Source: Alloalcanivorax balearicus MACL04
GTDB lineage: Bacteria > Pseudomonadota > Gammaproteobacteria > Pseudomonadales > Alcanivoracaceae
NCBI RefSeq assembly: GCF_025532145.1
Contig: NZ_ARXS01000008.1
Location: 62,001 to 126,000 of the forward strand
DNA: 64,000 nt
Direction of reading: 5' to 3'
Part shown: in pieces, positions 16,630 through 25,816 of the stretch
Position numbering within the stretch: position 1 is the stretch's first letter
Layout: the number at the start of each line of letters is the position of its first letter
Notes under the pieces: model-generated
Database searches by the model: none
Told to the model about the DNA's origin: nothing
Seen by the model: the letters and a program-made list of their open reading frames with translations, nothing else
Made by a program: the position numbers and the translations under genes

Positions 16630-17517
16630 ATGTCCCGTTCCCCCCGCAAGAGCGCCGGCGACTGGCCGTTACGCTGGGATTTGCTGCTGCGTTACCGTTT
16701 GATCGAGATCATCGCCCTTTGGGAGGGCCGCCTCACCACCAATCACCTGATGCGCGCCTTCGGCATCGGCCGCCAGCAGGCCAGCAAGGACATCAACCTG
16801 TACCTGAAGCAGTATGCACCGGACAATCTGGTCTACGACCGCTCTCTCAAGGGCTACCGCCCCGGCCCCGGATTCACCCCGCGCTTTACCCTGGGAGCCG
16901 CCGACGAGTACCTGCAAATGGTCCGGACCCGCGAAGACCTGGCCGGCGCCTTCGAGCAATTGACAGTCAGGGAACTGAATATCGAGATGCTGCCGGTGCC
17001 GAACCGGGGGCTCCGCCCGGAGGTGCTGCGGCCACTGATCCAAGCCTGCCGGGAGCGGCTGCGGCTGGAAATCGACTACGCCTCGCTGGCTCATCCCGAG
17101 CCGGAGCCCCGGGTAATCCACCCTCATACCGTGGTGTTCTCGGGCTATCGCTGGCACGTTCGCGGCTGGTGTGAGAAAAACCGGGAGTATCGCGATTTCG
17201 TATTGAGCCGCATCAGCGACGGCGCCCGTCTGCTCACCCCGGCCGACCGGGACGCACGGCAAGACCACGCCTGGCAGACGGTCATCACCGTGCGGCTGGC
17301 ACCGGACCCTCGTCTGGATCCGGCACGACAAGCGCTGATCGCCGCGGACTACGGCATGGATAACGGCGAACTGGCCCTGCCCACCCGGGCGGCGCTGGTC
17401 GGCTACCTGCTACAGTGGCTGCGATTGGAGCAAACGCGCCCTCGCCCGCCGGAGGCGCAACAAATCGTACTTATGAATCGGGACGAATGCCGGCCCTGGC
17501 TGATCAGCGACAACTGA
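16630..17517 (+). CDS. WYL-domain transcriptional regulator, BrxR/CapW-like (copy 1)
   Basis: The 295-residue protein has an N-terminal winged HTH (WPLRWDLLLRYRLIEIIALWEGRLTT with FGIGRQQASKDINLYL, residues 12-60). A WYL domain follows (about 125-200), with the signature IHPHTVVFSGYRWHVRGWCEKNREYRDFVLSRI, and then a C-terminal dimerisation region. This architecture is that of BrxR/CapW regulators, which repress phage-defence operons and are thought to respond to a nucleic-acid or nucleotide ligand. It is a close paralogue of the protein at 57238-58128. Only two small genes follow, with no recognisable defence effector, so the controlled function here is open. An alternative ATG lies 7 bases upstream in another frame. 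Confidence 0.85.
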   Translation: MSRSPRKSAGDWPLRWDLLLRYRLIEIIALWEGRLTTNHLMRAFGIGRQQASKDINLYLKQYAPDNLVYDRSLKGYRPGPGFTPRFTLGAADEYLQMVRTREDLAGAFEQLTVRELNIEMLPVPNRGLRPEVLRPLIQACRERLRLEIDYASLAHPEPEPRVIHPHTVVFSGYRWHVRGWCEKNREYRDFVLSRISDGARLLTPADRDARQDHAWQTVITVRLAPDPRLDPARQALIAADYGMDNGELALPTRAALVGYLLQWLRLEQTRPRPPEAQQIVLMNRDECRPWLISDN

Positions 17518-17529
17518 ACGGTAGCGACC

Positions 17530-17937
17530 ATGCTGAACAGAGCAAACCTGGAGCAACATTACCGGCTGGAGCCGCCGGCCTCCCCGGAAGCCCTTGCCGG
17601 GGCCGAAGCCGGACTGGGCCGGCCGCTGCATCCGGACTATGCAGCCTTTCTCCGGCTCAGCGATGGCCTGTACACCGGAGGCAACCTGGTGCTGCTGGAC
17701 GCGGACAGCATCGCGGAACGCAATCGCGATTATGAGGTGGCGGAGTATCTGCCGGGCTACCTGATGATCGGAGATGACAGCGGCGGCATGGCGCTGCTGC
17801 TGCGCGACCAGGAGCCTGCCGTGTTCGAAGTGGACATGGGCGTGATGATGGCCTCGGAGCTGAGAGTCAGTGCGGACTCACTGGAGCAGTTGCTGATCCG
17901 GTTCCAGGGCCGGACGCTGGGTGAACGCCAGGCTTAA
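17530..17937 (+). CDS. SMI1/KNR4 (SUKH)-like protein
   Basis: The 135-residue product follows the WYL gene by 12 bases. It shows the SUKH fold pattern: an N-terminal PASPEALAGAEAGLGRPLHPDYAAFLRLSDGLY (residues 17-49), then YLPGYLMIGDDSGGMALLLRD and VFEVDMGVM. SUKH proteins often serve as immunity proteins against polymorphic or contact-dependent toxins and occur widely in conflict loci. No toxin gene is adjacent, so the immunity role is only inferred. The ribosome site is poor (ACGGTAGCGACC), consistent with translation coupled to the upstream gene. Confidence 0.65.
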   Translation: MLNRANLEQHYRLEPPASPEALAGAEAGLGRPLHPDYAAFLRLSDGLYTGGNLVLLDADSIAERNRDYEVAEYLPGYLMIGDDSGGMALLLRDQEPAVFEVDMGVMMASELRVSADSLEQLLIRFQGRTLGERQA

Positions 17938-17965
17938 ACCATTACCGTGATTTGGGAGAGGCCTC

Positions 17966-18535
17966 TTGTCTGATTATGACTTGTCCTTGGTACTGGAGCC
18001 GGTCCGGCTCCCCTTTTCGGAGCGGCTGTTCTCCGCCTCCCACCGGGAAGCCCTGCCCGACGGCACGGAGGTCCTCACCGATCTGGACCGGGCCATGCTG
18101 CTGGAGAACTCGCAGGAGTTACCGCCGGAGTACCGTATCTGGCAGGACGTGCAGGCCAATGCGGTTTCCCCTTTCTATTGCACCGACGCCTACGCCGCCA
18201 TCAGCAGGGATATTGAGGAAGCCGTCGCCCCATTCTGGGAACACTGGGAGCCGATCCGGATGACCCTGGTCAAACGCCGTCTCAGGAAAACCCAGACCGA
18301 GTTCGAAAACTTCGTCACCACCCTGCTCTACGACGCCGTGGAACAACTCAAGCAGGTGTCGGCGGCACGGCATTGCCTGGGCCTGGACGGCGAACCGGTG
18401 CTTGAAGCGCTGTTCCGGGTCTACCATGCGGGCTTTTACCCCTGCGGCTGGCGCCGGGACAACAACATTGTCTGCTTCGACCCTTCTGTTCTGGAGGGTC
18501 ACCGGGTTGGATGCCTGCTCGACTACCCGACCTGA
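17966..18535 (+). CDS. protein of unknown function in the WYL/SUKH operon
   Basis: The 189-residue soluble protein is not recognised. It starts with TTG at 17966, preceded by GGGAGAGG at a normal distance; no in-frame ATG lies near. Notable segments are EYRIWQDVQANAVSPFYC, a basic helical stretch KRRLRKTQTEFENFVTTLLYDAVEQL (about residues 98-125), and a C-terminal HAGFYPCGWRRDNNIVCF. It begins 28 bases after the SUKH-like gene and is probably co-transcribed with it. A toxin-immunity or phage-response role would fit the setting but has no direct support. Confidence 0.65.
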   Translation: MSDYDLSLVLEPVRLPFSERLFSASHREALPDGTEVLTDLDRAMLLENSQELPPEYRIWQDVQANAVSPFYCTDAYAAISRDIEEAVAPFWEHWEPIRMTLVKRRLRKTQTEFENFVTTLLYDAVEQLKQVSAARHCLGLDGEPVLEALFRVYHAGFYPCGWRRDNNIVCFDPSVLEGHRVGCLLDYPT

Positions 18536-18588
18536 GCGGCTGCCGGGGAATCGGGCCGCCGGCAGCCCGTGCAAATCCGCATGCAGGG

Positions 18589-19968
18589 TCAGCCGGCCGC
18601 TCCCGCCATGGCGGCAAAAAGGGAGTCGTATCCGGACTGTTGGTCAAGCTTCGAGACAAAGTCCAGCACACTTTCTTGCGCCCCTTCGCTCAGGTGCGGT
18701 ACGGCCATCTTGCGGAACTTCGCTTCAAACTGGGCCTGCGTCATCGGCGTTTCAACGGAGCCCGGCCCGCTGATCACCTCACTGACCAGACTCTCACCGG
18801 ATTTCAACGTCACCGTGACCCGGTTGGCCAAGTGCTTCGGGAAAAGTGCCGTCAGCTCCGGATCAACAACAACGGTGGTCTTGTCCATAAGCGCGATCGC
18901 AACCGGATCGGTGATGTTCTCCGGAGAATAAGACTCAATGGATATGTCCCCGTCGATCAGTGCCCGGGCCACGTTGTAGGGCAAACTGTGGTCGGCGGTC
19001 TCCCGTGTTCGCGGCCGCCATTTGTCAGCGCCATCCGCCAATACGCGCTTGTTGAACGCGGAGGTCTCGATTCGTATCGACTGGATATCAGACACCTCGC
19101 CGATCCGGTTACGCAACTCGATTCCCGCCCACACCGCCGTGTGCAGTTCCCCGTTGGTGGGAAACGTCTTTGTCAGAGAGCGCCGGATGGCAAGGTCTCC
19201 GCCAGCCACCGACCCGAAATCCGCCGGATCGAGAAAGAACTCACCGGTGACCTGATTCTGAAACCCCATCCGTCCCTCGAAGATCGGCGCAGGGCCGGTC
19301 ATGCCGTGCCGGGCCAGTTGCGCGGAGAAAAGGGCGTTACGCGCGGCATTTGCCGCGGAGCAGCCCTTCCAGTCCGACAAAGTGCCGGAACGCACCTGCC
19401 GCATCGCCAAATGACCGCTCAGCGAAATATTGATCGCCTGCTCGATTTGCGCCTCGCTGAGCTTCATCAGCTTGGCGGCCGCCACCGCCGCCGAGATGTT
19501 GACGTAATTCACATGATCCCAGCCCTGCTTGTTCAGGCTGGCGGCATCCTGAAACCGCATCTGAATCTCGTACGCCAACACAATGGCGGCGATCAACTCA
19601 TCCCCACCGGCGTTTTCGGCCTGGACAATGGCCAGACAAGCGGGGATGTTGTCACTGGGGTGCCCCGGCTCGAGCCCCATATAGCCATCGTTATAATCCA
19701 GAAAGCGCACCATCACGCCGTTGGCGAAGGCGGCGCATTCAGGTGTTGTTTTCAATGTCGTGCCAAAGATACTCGCGGTACCACCGGGAATCGACGAAGC
19801 GTAAGCGACGCTGGCCCTGACCGGCGCGGCGCCGTACGCGCCCAATATGCACGCGAGACTATCCAGGAAGCGATTGCGCACAATCGTCTTCAGATCATCA
19901 GGCATCCCATCGACCGGAAATTCGTACGCGTACTTCGCGATACTCCTGGCCATCGTCATAGCAGCCAT
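18589..19968 (-). CDS. MmgE/PrpD family protein
   Basis: The 459-residue protein belongs to the MmgE/PrpD superfamily, which includes 2-methylcitrate dehydratase, cis-aconitate decarboxylase and iminodisuccinate epimerase. Family landmarks are LDSLACILGAYG (residues 35-46), FANGVMVRFLDYNDGYMGLEPGHPSDNIPACLA (about 80-113) and LAMRQVRSGTLSDWKGCSAANAARNAL in the middle. GGGAGAGCAGG lies before the ATG. It is the last gene of the minus-strand run with DUF4387, AtuA-like, dehydrogenase, porin and citrate-type transporter genes. A dehydratase or decarboxylase acting on a tricarboxylate-like acid is the most likely role. Confidence 0.88.
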   Translation of the reverse strand: MAAMTMARSIAKYAYEFPVDGMPDDLKTIVRNRFLDSLACILGAYGAAPVRASVAYASSIPGGTASIFGTTLKTTPECAAFANGVMVRFLDYNDGYMGLEPGHPSDNIPACLAIVQAENAGGDELIAAIVLAYEIQMRFQDAASLNKQGWDHVNYVNISAAVAAAKLMKLSEAQIEQAINISLSGHLAMRQVRSGTLSDWKGCSAANAARNALFSAQLARHGMTGPAPIFEGRMGFQNQVTGEFFLDPADFGSVAGGDLAIRRSLTKTFPTNGELHTAVWAGIELRNRIGEVSDIQSIRIETSAFNKRVLADGADKWRPRTRETADHSLPYNVARALIDGDISIESYSPENITDPVAIALMDKTTVVVDPELTALFPKHLANRVTVTLKSGESLVSEVISGPGSVETPMTQAQFEAKFRKMAVPHLSEGAQESVLDFVSKLDQQSGYDSLFAAMAGAAG

Positions 19969-20104
19969 CCTGCTCTCCCAAATAGCAATAAAAATTCAGT
20001 GGGCCAGGATCTCCCACCCTTGTTACAGATCCAGATTGGCATTTGCCCTGACCGGCTAAGCGAAGACCCTTATGAACACCCTGTGCACAAGGGCCTGACA
20101 GGAG

Positions 20105-20413
20105 CTAGCTGATCGGCACGTTCAGCAGCCGGACATACTGCTGGCCGGCGTGCATATCTCGCTCAACCAATCCACCTTGCGGTGTTGGCCTGGGGTAGGA
20201 GATTTTGATCATATTGAGTTGTGGAACGGGTATACGCTTCACATACGCCGGATCCGCGCCGTACAGCCGGGCGAACGCCTCGACGGAGAGCTCCGGACTC
20301 TCGTGATAGCGATCAAAGTTCTCGCGGCCGTCGAAGAAGATATCGAAGGTAATCCAGAAAGGCCCTGCCTGTTTCGACCTGATATAACGACACACTTCGC
20401 CTAGCTTAGGCAT
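20105..20413 (-). CDS. DUF4387 family protein
   Basis: The 102-residue protein (MPKLGEVCRYIRSKQAGPFWITFDIFFDG) matches the DUF4387 pattern: LGEVCRYIRSKQAGPFWIT, FARLYGADPAYV and ISYPRPTPQGG. DUF4387 genes nearly always follow an AtuA-like (DUF1446) gene, as here, so the two probably form one enzyme. Its ATG lies within the last codons of that gene (8-base overlap), with AAGGAGAAGGAAT upstream. Its biochemical function is unknown. Confidence 0.85.
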   Translation of the reverse strand: MPKLGEVCRYIRSKQAGPFWITFDIFFDGRENFDRYHESPELSVEAFARLYGADPAYVKRIPVPQLNMIKISYPRPTPQGGLVERDMHAGQQYVRLLNVPIS

Positions 20414-21821
20414 ATTCCTTCTCCTTACTGCCATTCTCTTGGGAAAGATCCAACCATTCAGTCGTCACCAGCTCAAACGGGTCGTCCAGCCGCACGACGT
20501 GATTCAGCTTGAACTCGTAGATCCGGCCGCGCGGTATATCCGCCGGAGAAAAAGCGAAACCATATGACGGCAACTCTTTTCCCATGATGCTTGGATAATG
20601 GAAGAAATACGGATTGCAGGCGTGGGCAATGGTATTGGCCAGCTCCTGATTGGCCGCGGTCGCGACAAACAGCACACCCACTTCCGGCGGCGTGGCGGTT
20701 CCGGCCAAGGGCTTGACGCCGGTTACCGCGTTCCAGCCGTACATACGAAGGGAGATATGGAACTCACCCAGCTCTTCCTCGGGAATGCTTTGACGGGTGC
20801 GTTCATAAAGTGCCGCCAGCAAGCGATCGTGGAAACCATCGATGTCCGCCAGTACGTCCGGGTCCTGTATGCCCACCAGCATAATGGTCTGATACGGTCC
20901 TGCCGCGGCGCCTTCCAGTTTCATGGTGTAGGGCTGGGGCTCCCAGCGTGATCCGATCACTCTGACAGTCTGATCATTGAGAGACACGTACTCGGCGGTG
21001 GTCACATCAAGAACGCCACCGGGTTCCGTCAGACGAAAGGGATCGCTGTTTTCGTACAGCATATGTCCGGAAACACTGTTTGGCGTACACCGATTGCCAG
21101 GGGCCAGGGGCTCCACTTCAAAGCCTTCGGCGTCGATGGAGAGCAGCACTCCTGCCCCTCCGGTGGTGTTTTCAGCGCACTGCGCACCGCATTCGGCAAT
21201 CTTTCCAGCGTGCCACGAGGGCCCCCAGGGCGCGCCTTTCCAGATGGGAAAAGAGGCGATGACAGCGGTATCGGTGGCCCGGCCGGCCAGGATAATATCC
21301 GCCCCGTCTTCCAGGGCGGCAACGAAGGGCTCCACCCCCAGGACCGCGACGATATGCTCACAGGCGTCCACCGTCGCGTCATCCAGATCCTGGGAAGGGG
21401 CAAGCGGAGTGATACGGCCTTCGGCGTTCAGTCGCTTAATCGTCGCTTTGTCCTGCTCGCAATGAATCATCGCGATTCTGGGCGAAACAGCCAGTTCCCG
21501 CGCCACCTCGAGCACGATGTCGCGGGTCCAGGCCAGGTTGAGATCACCGCCGGCCTGCCCGGAGGTGCCGACAATGATGGGCACGCCGCTGGTGGCCTGA
21601 GCTTTCATCATTATCTTTAAATCGCGTTTTACCGCTCCACGATTATTCTTGGACTTGCCCTGCGCCAGATAAGCCGCGCCACTGTCCGTCGAACCGGCGT
21701 CCGTTGCGATGGCTTGGGCACCCAATTCCAACCCACGCGCGATCTCCTCCTCGCGCACACCGGCCCCCAGGGATCCGCAAGGTACGATGACCTTAATGCC
21801 GTCTTCCAAATCCTGTTTCAT
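20406..21821 (-). CDS. AtuA-like (DUF1446, acyclic terpene utilization) family protein
   Basis: The 471-residue protein has the DUF1446 signature: IVPCGSLGAGV (residues 12-22), ATDAGSTDSGAAYLAQG, VGTSGQAGGDLN, LAGRATDTAV and TGGAGVLLS. The founding member, AtuA, takes part in acyclic terpene degradation; its reaction is unclear. Other members occur with DUF4387 in hydroxy-acid or tricarboxylate pathways, as in this operon. GAGAGGACG precedes the ATG. It is coupled to DUF4387 downstream and 68 bases from the dehydrogenase upstream. No other terpene genes are present, so terpene catabolism is not suggested here. Confidence 0.87.
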   Translation of the reverse strand: MKQDLEDGIKVIVPCGSLGAGVREEEIARGLELGAQAIATDAGSTDSGAAYLAQGKSKNNRGAVKRDLKIMMKAQATSGVPIIVGTSGQAGGDLNLAWTRDIVLEVARELAVSPRIAMIHCEQDKATIKRLNAEGRITPLAPSQDLDDATVDACEHIVAVLGVEPFVAALEDGADIILAGRATDTAVIASFPIWKGAPWGPSWHAGKIAECGAQCAENTTGGAGVLLSIDAEGFEVEPLAPGNRCTPNSVSGHMLYENSDPFRLTEPGGVLDVTTAEYVSLNDQTVRVIGSRWEPQPYTMKLEGAAAGPYQTIMLVGIQDPDVLADIDGFHDRLLAALYERTRQSIPEEELGEFHISLRMYGWNAVTGVKPLAGTATPPEVGVLFVATAANQELANTIAHACNPYFFHYPSIMGKELPSYGFAFSPADIPRGRIYEFKLNHVVRLDDPFELVTTEWLDLSQENGSKEKEYA

Positions 21822-21889
21822 AAAAGCGTCCTCTCAATCTCGTGATAAATTCCCAAGCGCAAGGAGCCCGGCTCCCAACGACTTTCCGC

Positions 21890-22909
21890 TTATCCGTTGG
21901 CGGGCCGTAAACCGGCATCACCCACAATCAGGCATCCCGGCGGCGGCTCCTGCCCATCAAGCACGGAAATCACGCACCGGGCCGCTACCGCGTTGGTACG
22001 TCGCAGCCCTTCGTGCGTCGACGCCCCGGAGTGCGGAGTAGCGACGACGTTGGGAAGACGTACCAGCTCCCGAGTGACCCCGGCCAGATCGGGGTCCGCC
22101 TCACTTTCGAACACATCCAGTCCGGCACCAGCAATCCGCCCGCTTTTCAGGGCCGCCAGCAGGGCCTGGTCATCCACCAGACCTCCACGTGCTGTGTTGA
22201 TCAAAAAGGAATCGCTTTCCATCAGCGCCAGTCGACCGGCGTCGATAAGATGCTTCGTCTCGGGTTTGAACGGCGCATGGATCGAGACGAAATCACTGCG
22301 CCGCAGTAGCGTCTCCAGATCCACGTACTCAACTCCCATGGCCGCCCCATAGTCGGGATCAGGTCGGGGCGTGGTCACCAGAACGGTGGCATCGAATGCC
22401 TTCAGTCGCCTCACCACATTTCGGGCAATGCGGCCCAGCCCGACGATGCCCACCGTCCTGGCATAAAGATCATTGCCGAGCAGAATGGAGCCGGGGCCAT
22501 CTATAAGCTGTTGCTGGGACTCCCGCAGCCGGTGCGCCGCCGCAAGCATCAAGGCCAGAGTGCGGTCCGCCACACTCTCCTCGTTGCCGCCGGCGGCGAT
22601 AGTCACCACCTTTCCCGTCGCCGACGCGGCTTCCAGATCCACCTTCTCGTAACCCACACCTCTGCGGGCAATGACCCGAAGCCGGGGCAGTGACCGAAGC
22701 AGACTCAAGGTCACCTTGGCGTGCCCGACGATCCAGGCATCCGCCTCGGACAGAATCGAGATCAACTCTGCCTCCGTCACCGAAGCATCCGTCTTGCCAT
22801 CCGCGAAGTTCGCCACGGTTACCGAAAAGCCATGCTGTTCCAAATAGCTGATCGTCGCCTCGTCGAAGAACTTCTGCGTTACCACCACCGACTTCTTTTC
22901 ACCTACCAT
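21890..22909 (-). CDS. D-2-hydroxyacid dehydrogenase (NAD-binding, SerA-like)
   Basis: The 339-residue enzyme has the D-isomer-specific 2-hydroxyacid dehydrogenase layout. The Rossmann motif TVGIVGLGRIARNVV lies near residue 150, catalytic Arg is in NTARGGLVDDQAL, Glu in the ESEADPD region, and His in VVATPHSGAST. GVGYEKVDLEAA marks the substrate domain. It would interconvert a 2-hydroxy acid and a 2-keto acid using NAD(H). I start it at ATG 22909 (MVGEKKS) with GGTGG upstream, rather than at a TTG six codons earlier. Its place between a porin and the AtuA-like gene ties it to the tricarboxylate-type pathway. Confidence 0.88.
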   Translation of the reverse strand: MVGEKKSVVVTQKFFDEATISYLEQHGFSVTVANFADGKTDASVTEAELISILSEADAWIVGHAKVTLSLLRSLPRLRVIARRGVGYEKVDLEAASATGKVVTIAAGGNEESVADRTLALMLAAAHRLRESQQQLIDGPGSILLGNDLYARTVGIVGLGRIARNVVRRLKAFDATVLVTTPRPDPDYGAAMGVEYVDLETLLRRSDFVSIHAPFKPETKHLIDAGRLALMESDSFLINTARGGLVDDQALLAALKSGRIAGAGLDVFESEADPDLAGVTRELVRLPNVVATPHSGASTHEGLRRTNAVAARCVISVLDGQEPPPGCLIVGDAGLRPANG

Positions 22910-22960
22910 TTGAAATCCACCGTTCAAAATTGCCTTTCATTGCCCTGATCGCTTGCAGCC

Positions 22961-24352
22961 TCAAAACGCATAATCGATATACACCCTGACCTCCTCCCCG
23001 TTGAGCACGTTGTCCGGCTGCGCCGACACCAACGCGACGAAGTCCTCGTCGATCCAATAACGTGTATATATAAGCCCAACGGCGAGGCCTTTGTGCTCCG
23101 GCTCATCAAACCGGTAGTTCAACCGATACTCCATCTGGCTTTCCTGAACCTCTGTATTCACTCCGGAAAGTGGATTGGTAGCGTCGAACTTGCCGCGTTT
23201 GAACAGGACCATGGCGTTGAAGCCATCCAGCGGTATGCCGGCCAGGGAATAGCCATCGAACTTGTACTTACCGCCGATCTGCCAGGCCTCTTCCCCGTCG
23301 TTATTGAAGTCGTTTCCTGATCTCGTCCAGGCATCCATCAAACCGTCGGCGTTCTGTCCATGGTCGAAGTACGCGTAACCCAACATGCCATTGCTTAGCT
23401 CCGCTTCCGCATCGGAATAGGAAATGCCCCAACCCCAGCGCCCAAGCTCCAGCCCCAGATTTATATTCAGCCAGTTCGCCTTGTCGTCATAAGCGGCGTC
23501 GCCGTTTTCCCAGTCACGATCCCAGGCCGCGCCTTCCCGGCGAAAATCGTAGTACTGGGTTTCCAGGAGGGCGCCGCCGCTTTCGCCAATAGGCGCGCGC
23601 AGCGTTAATCCATAGGCGGTGTTCTGGTTGAAGTCCTCGGCCACGCCTCTGGCGAACTTCAAGGCGAACAGCCTGGCGTCATACTCAACGCCAAAGGTGC
23701 GGATATCCTTGATCTCTTCCCCGCTCTCGCTGAGGATTTTCTCGAAGTCCTCCCGGTCGCGCGGTGAAGTGCGATTAATGTACGCGGCATCAAAACTGAG
23801 CACGCCCGGCAGCGGACCGATGTCCAGACCTTCGATACGCATTTGCCCCCGCGCGCCCTGATAACTGCTTGGCACCGCCCTGGTGTCCTTGGTCACCACG
23901 GTGCCGGCATCAAATCGGCCCCTGCCAACCTGGAACGCGCCAACCCAGTTCTCACCGCCGTGAAGAAACTTTAAATTCACCTGGCCCAGCTTGCCGAAGC
24001 TCTCACTCTCGCCCGAGGTATCATCAAACAGATCCCGGTCTTCCGGGCGGGCATCCAGCTTTGCCACGCCGTAAACAGAAGCATCAAAGCCGATGCTGTT
24101 CAGCCAGTACCTCGACTTGTAGTCGGCGACCACACCCAGTGCCGTACCCCCCAATCGTTCGCCGATGGGGATGCCGCCGAACAGATCGTCCATCAGATCG
24201 TTTTCGATCCGGGTGTCGATGTGGACCGCCCGCATATAGACATTGAACTCACCTTCGTTTCCCGTTCTGTCGTAATCATTAATGCTGACCGCGAGGGTCT
24301 GGGTCGGAACACCCAGCACCAATGCCGATACAATTGCTTGTTTTAATTTCAT
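22961..24352 (-). CDS. OprD family outer-membrane porin
   Basis: The 463-residue protein carries a signal peptide (MKLKQAIVSALVLGVPTQTLA) and then alternating aromatic-rich amphipathic strands typical of an 18-stranded OprD barrel. Examples are SRYWLNSIGFDASVYGVAKL and the C-terminal RVYIDYAF ending in Phe. OprD channels take up small carboxylates or basic amino acids. GGTGAATAAC precedes the ATG. It lies between the CitMHS transporter gene and the dehydrogenase gene, so its substrate is probably the same carboxylate that the cluster degrades. A 9-bp hairpin separates it from the transporter gene. Confidence 0.87.
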   Translation of the reverse strand: MKLKQAIVSALVLGVPTQTLAVSINDYDRTGNEGEFNVYMRAVHIDTRIENDLMDDLFGGIPIGERLGGTALGVVADYKSRYWLNSIGFDASVYGVAKLDARPEDRDLFDDTSGESESFGKLGQVNLKFLHGGENWVGAFQVGRGRFDAGTVVTKDTRAVPSSYQGARGQMRIEGLDIGPLPGVLSFDAAYINRTSPRDREDFEKILSESGEEIKDIRTFGVEYDARLFALKFARGVAEDFNQNTAYGLTLRAPIGESGGALLETQYYDFRREGAAWDRDWENGDAAYDDKANWLNINLGLELGRWGWGISYSDAEAELSNGMLGYAYFDHGQNADGLMDAWTRSGNDFNNDGEEAWQIGGKYKFDGYSLAGIPLDGFNAMVLFKRGKFDATNPLSGVNTEVQESQMEYRLNYRFDEPEHKGLAVGLIYTRYWIDEDFVALVSAQPDNVLNGEEVRVYIDYAF

Positions 24353-24397
24353 GTTATTCACCCACTTATATTTATTTTTTGACGCAAGGGGTCCCGC

Positions 24398-24419
24398 GCG
24401 CCCGCGCTTACGCGGGCGC
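24398..24419. other. GC-rich hairpin between transporter and porin genes
   Basis: A 9-bp perfect stem GCGCCCGCG / CGCGGGCGC with loop CTTA lies in the 90-base gap of the operon. A T-run follows only in the plus direction, so on the transcribed minus strand it is not a classic terminator. It may be an RNA-stability or processing element that lets the porin and transporter be expressed at different levels. Confidence 0.6.
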
Positions 24420-24442
24420 CGAACTTTTTTTCTTTATCGAAC

Positions 24443-25735
24443 TTAGTGAATGGCGCCCGTAATGAACGCCCCGGCGATAAAAATCAGCGACGACACAATG
24501 GCCGGTAACAGCGAGAACCTTTGCAGCTCGCCGACCTCTTTATTAAGCAGCCCGCCTATCACGTAGATCGCGGCGATCAGCGGGCTCAGTGCATGCACCG
24601 GCTGCCCCAGCATCGAGGCACGGGCGATGTGAATCGGATCCACGCCATACTCCGCCCCGGCGGCCGCCAGAATCGGGACGATGCCGAAGAAGTAGGCGTC
24701 GTTGGATACGAAGAAGGTGAAAGGCAGCGAGGCAAAGGCGGTAATCAATGCCATATATTCGCCGGCGGCGTCAGGGATGATGCCAACAAAGGACTCCGAC
24801 ATGGCGTCCACCATGCCCGAGCCGGTCAGGATTCCGGTAAAGACCCCCGCGGAGAAGATGAGCGTCGCCACCGTGACCGCGTTTTCCGCATGCGCCGCGA
24901 TACGCTCCTTCTGTTGCGACAGCCGCGGGTAATTGATCAGCAGGGCCAGAGCAAAGGTGACCACCATGACCACCGGTAGCGGCGCCAGCCCGGTGCCCAT
25001 GGCCGCGGCCATTCCCAGCATCAAAAAGAGGTTGATCCAGACCAGTTTCGGACGCTGATGGCTACGGTCGATTTCCGGCACTCTGACTCCCGTCTCCGAC
25101 ATCAGCATGTCCTTTCCCGGCTCCCAACCCAGTCGTTTGCGTTCCCTCAGACCCAGCCACCAAGCCATACCCGTGGCATAAACAAGGCCGATCAAAGCCG
25201 CCGGGATCAGGCCCCAGAAAACCTCCATTACATCCAGGTTCAGAGCGCTGGCCACCCGGGCGGTGGGCCCGCCCCAGGGGATGATGTTGATCATTGTGTT
25301 GGTCAGCAGGATCAGCAACGCAATGATCAGTGGGTTCATTCCGATACGGAGGTAAACCGGCAGAAAGGCCGTCACCACGATCAGCACGGTGCTGGTGCCG
25401 TCCCCATCCAGGGACGTCGCCGCTCCCAGAAAGGCGGTGGCCAGTGCTATCCGCAGAGGATCATGACCGGCGAAACGCGTGATCGATTTGACCAGCGGCT
25501 CGAACAGTCCGGCGTCGTACATAATCGAGAACAGAAGTATCGCGAACACCAACATGATCGCGATGGGCGCGACTTGCCGCATCCCTTCCATGATCATGCC
25601 ACCCATGTCGCTGCCCAGACCGGCGAGCAATCCAAAAGCCACCGGAACAAGAATAAGAGCCACCACGGCGGACAGCCGCCTGGTCATGATCAACGTCATG
25701 AAGGTGATGACCATGCCGAAACCAATCCAAGCCAT
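24443..25735 (-). CDS. CitMHS family (citrate-Mg2+:H+/citrate) transporter
   Basis: The 430-residue membrane protein has 11-12 helices and CitMHS features: MTRRLSAVVALILVPVAFGL (residues 17-36), MLVFAILLFSIMYDAGLF, ATSLDGDGTSTVLIV, a first helix break TNTMINIIPWGGPTARVA and FVSNDAYFFGIVPIL. Family members import metal-complexed citrate or related tricarboxylates. The ATG at 25735 follows AAGGAAAGTGGT. It heads the minus-strand catabolic run and is divergent from the citrate-synthase-fold regulator, with a symmetric dyad between them. The exact substrate may be a citrate analogue rather than citrate. Confidence 0.9.
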   Translation of the reverse strand: MAWIGFGMVITFMTLIMTRRLSAVVALILVPVAFGLLAGLGSDMGGMIMEGMRQVAPIAIMLVFAILLFSIMYDAGLFEPLVKSITRFAGHDPLRIALATAFLGAATSLDGDGTSTVLIVVTAFLPVYLRIGMNPLIIALLILLTNTMINIIPWGGPTARVASALNLDVMEVFWGLIPAALIGLVYATGMAWWLGLRERKRLGWEPGKDMLMSETGVRVPEIDRSHQRPKLVWINLFLMLGMAAAMGTGLAPLPVVMVVTFALALLINYPRLSQQKERIAAHAENAVTVATLIFSAGVFTGILTGSGMVDAMSESFVGIIPDAAGEYMALITAFASLPFTFFVSNDAYFFGIVPILAAAGAEYGVDPIHIARASMLGQPVHALSPLIAAIYVIGGLLNKEVGELQRFSLLPAIVSSLIFIAGAFITGAIH

Positions 25736-25816
25736 ACCACTTTCCTTCTTATTTTCTGAATTACACAAGCCGCCCGTACGGCGATCAGGGCAAAACCGTA
25801 CACATTGATAAAAAGC

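Noticed and set aside
16618-16700. Overlapping frame starting at the ATG 7 bases upstream of WYL regulator 1
   Set aside because: Its product has no resemblance to any family, whereas the frame from 16630 gives a full-length WYL regulator.
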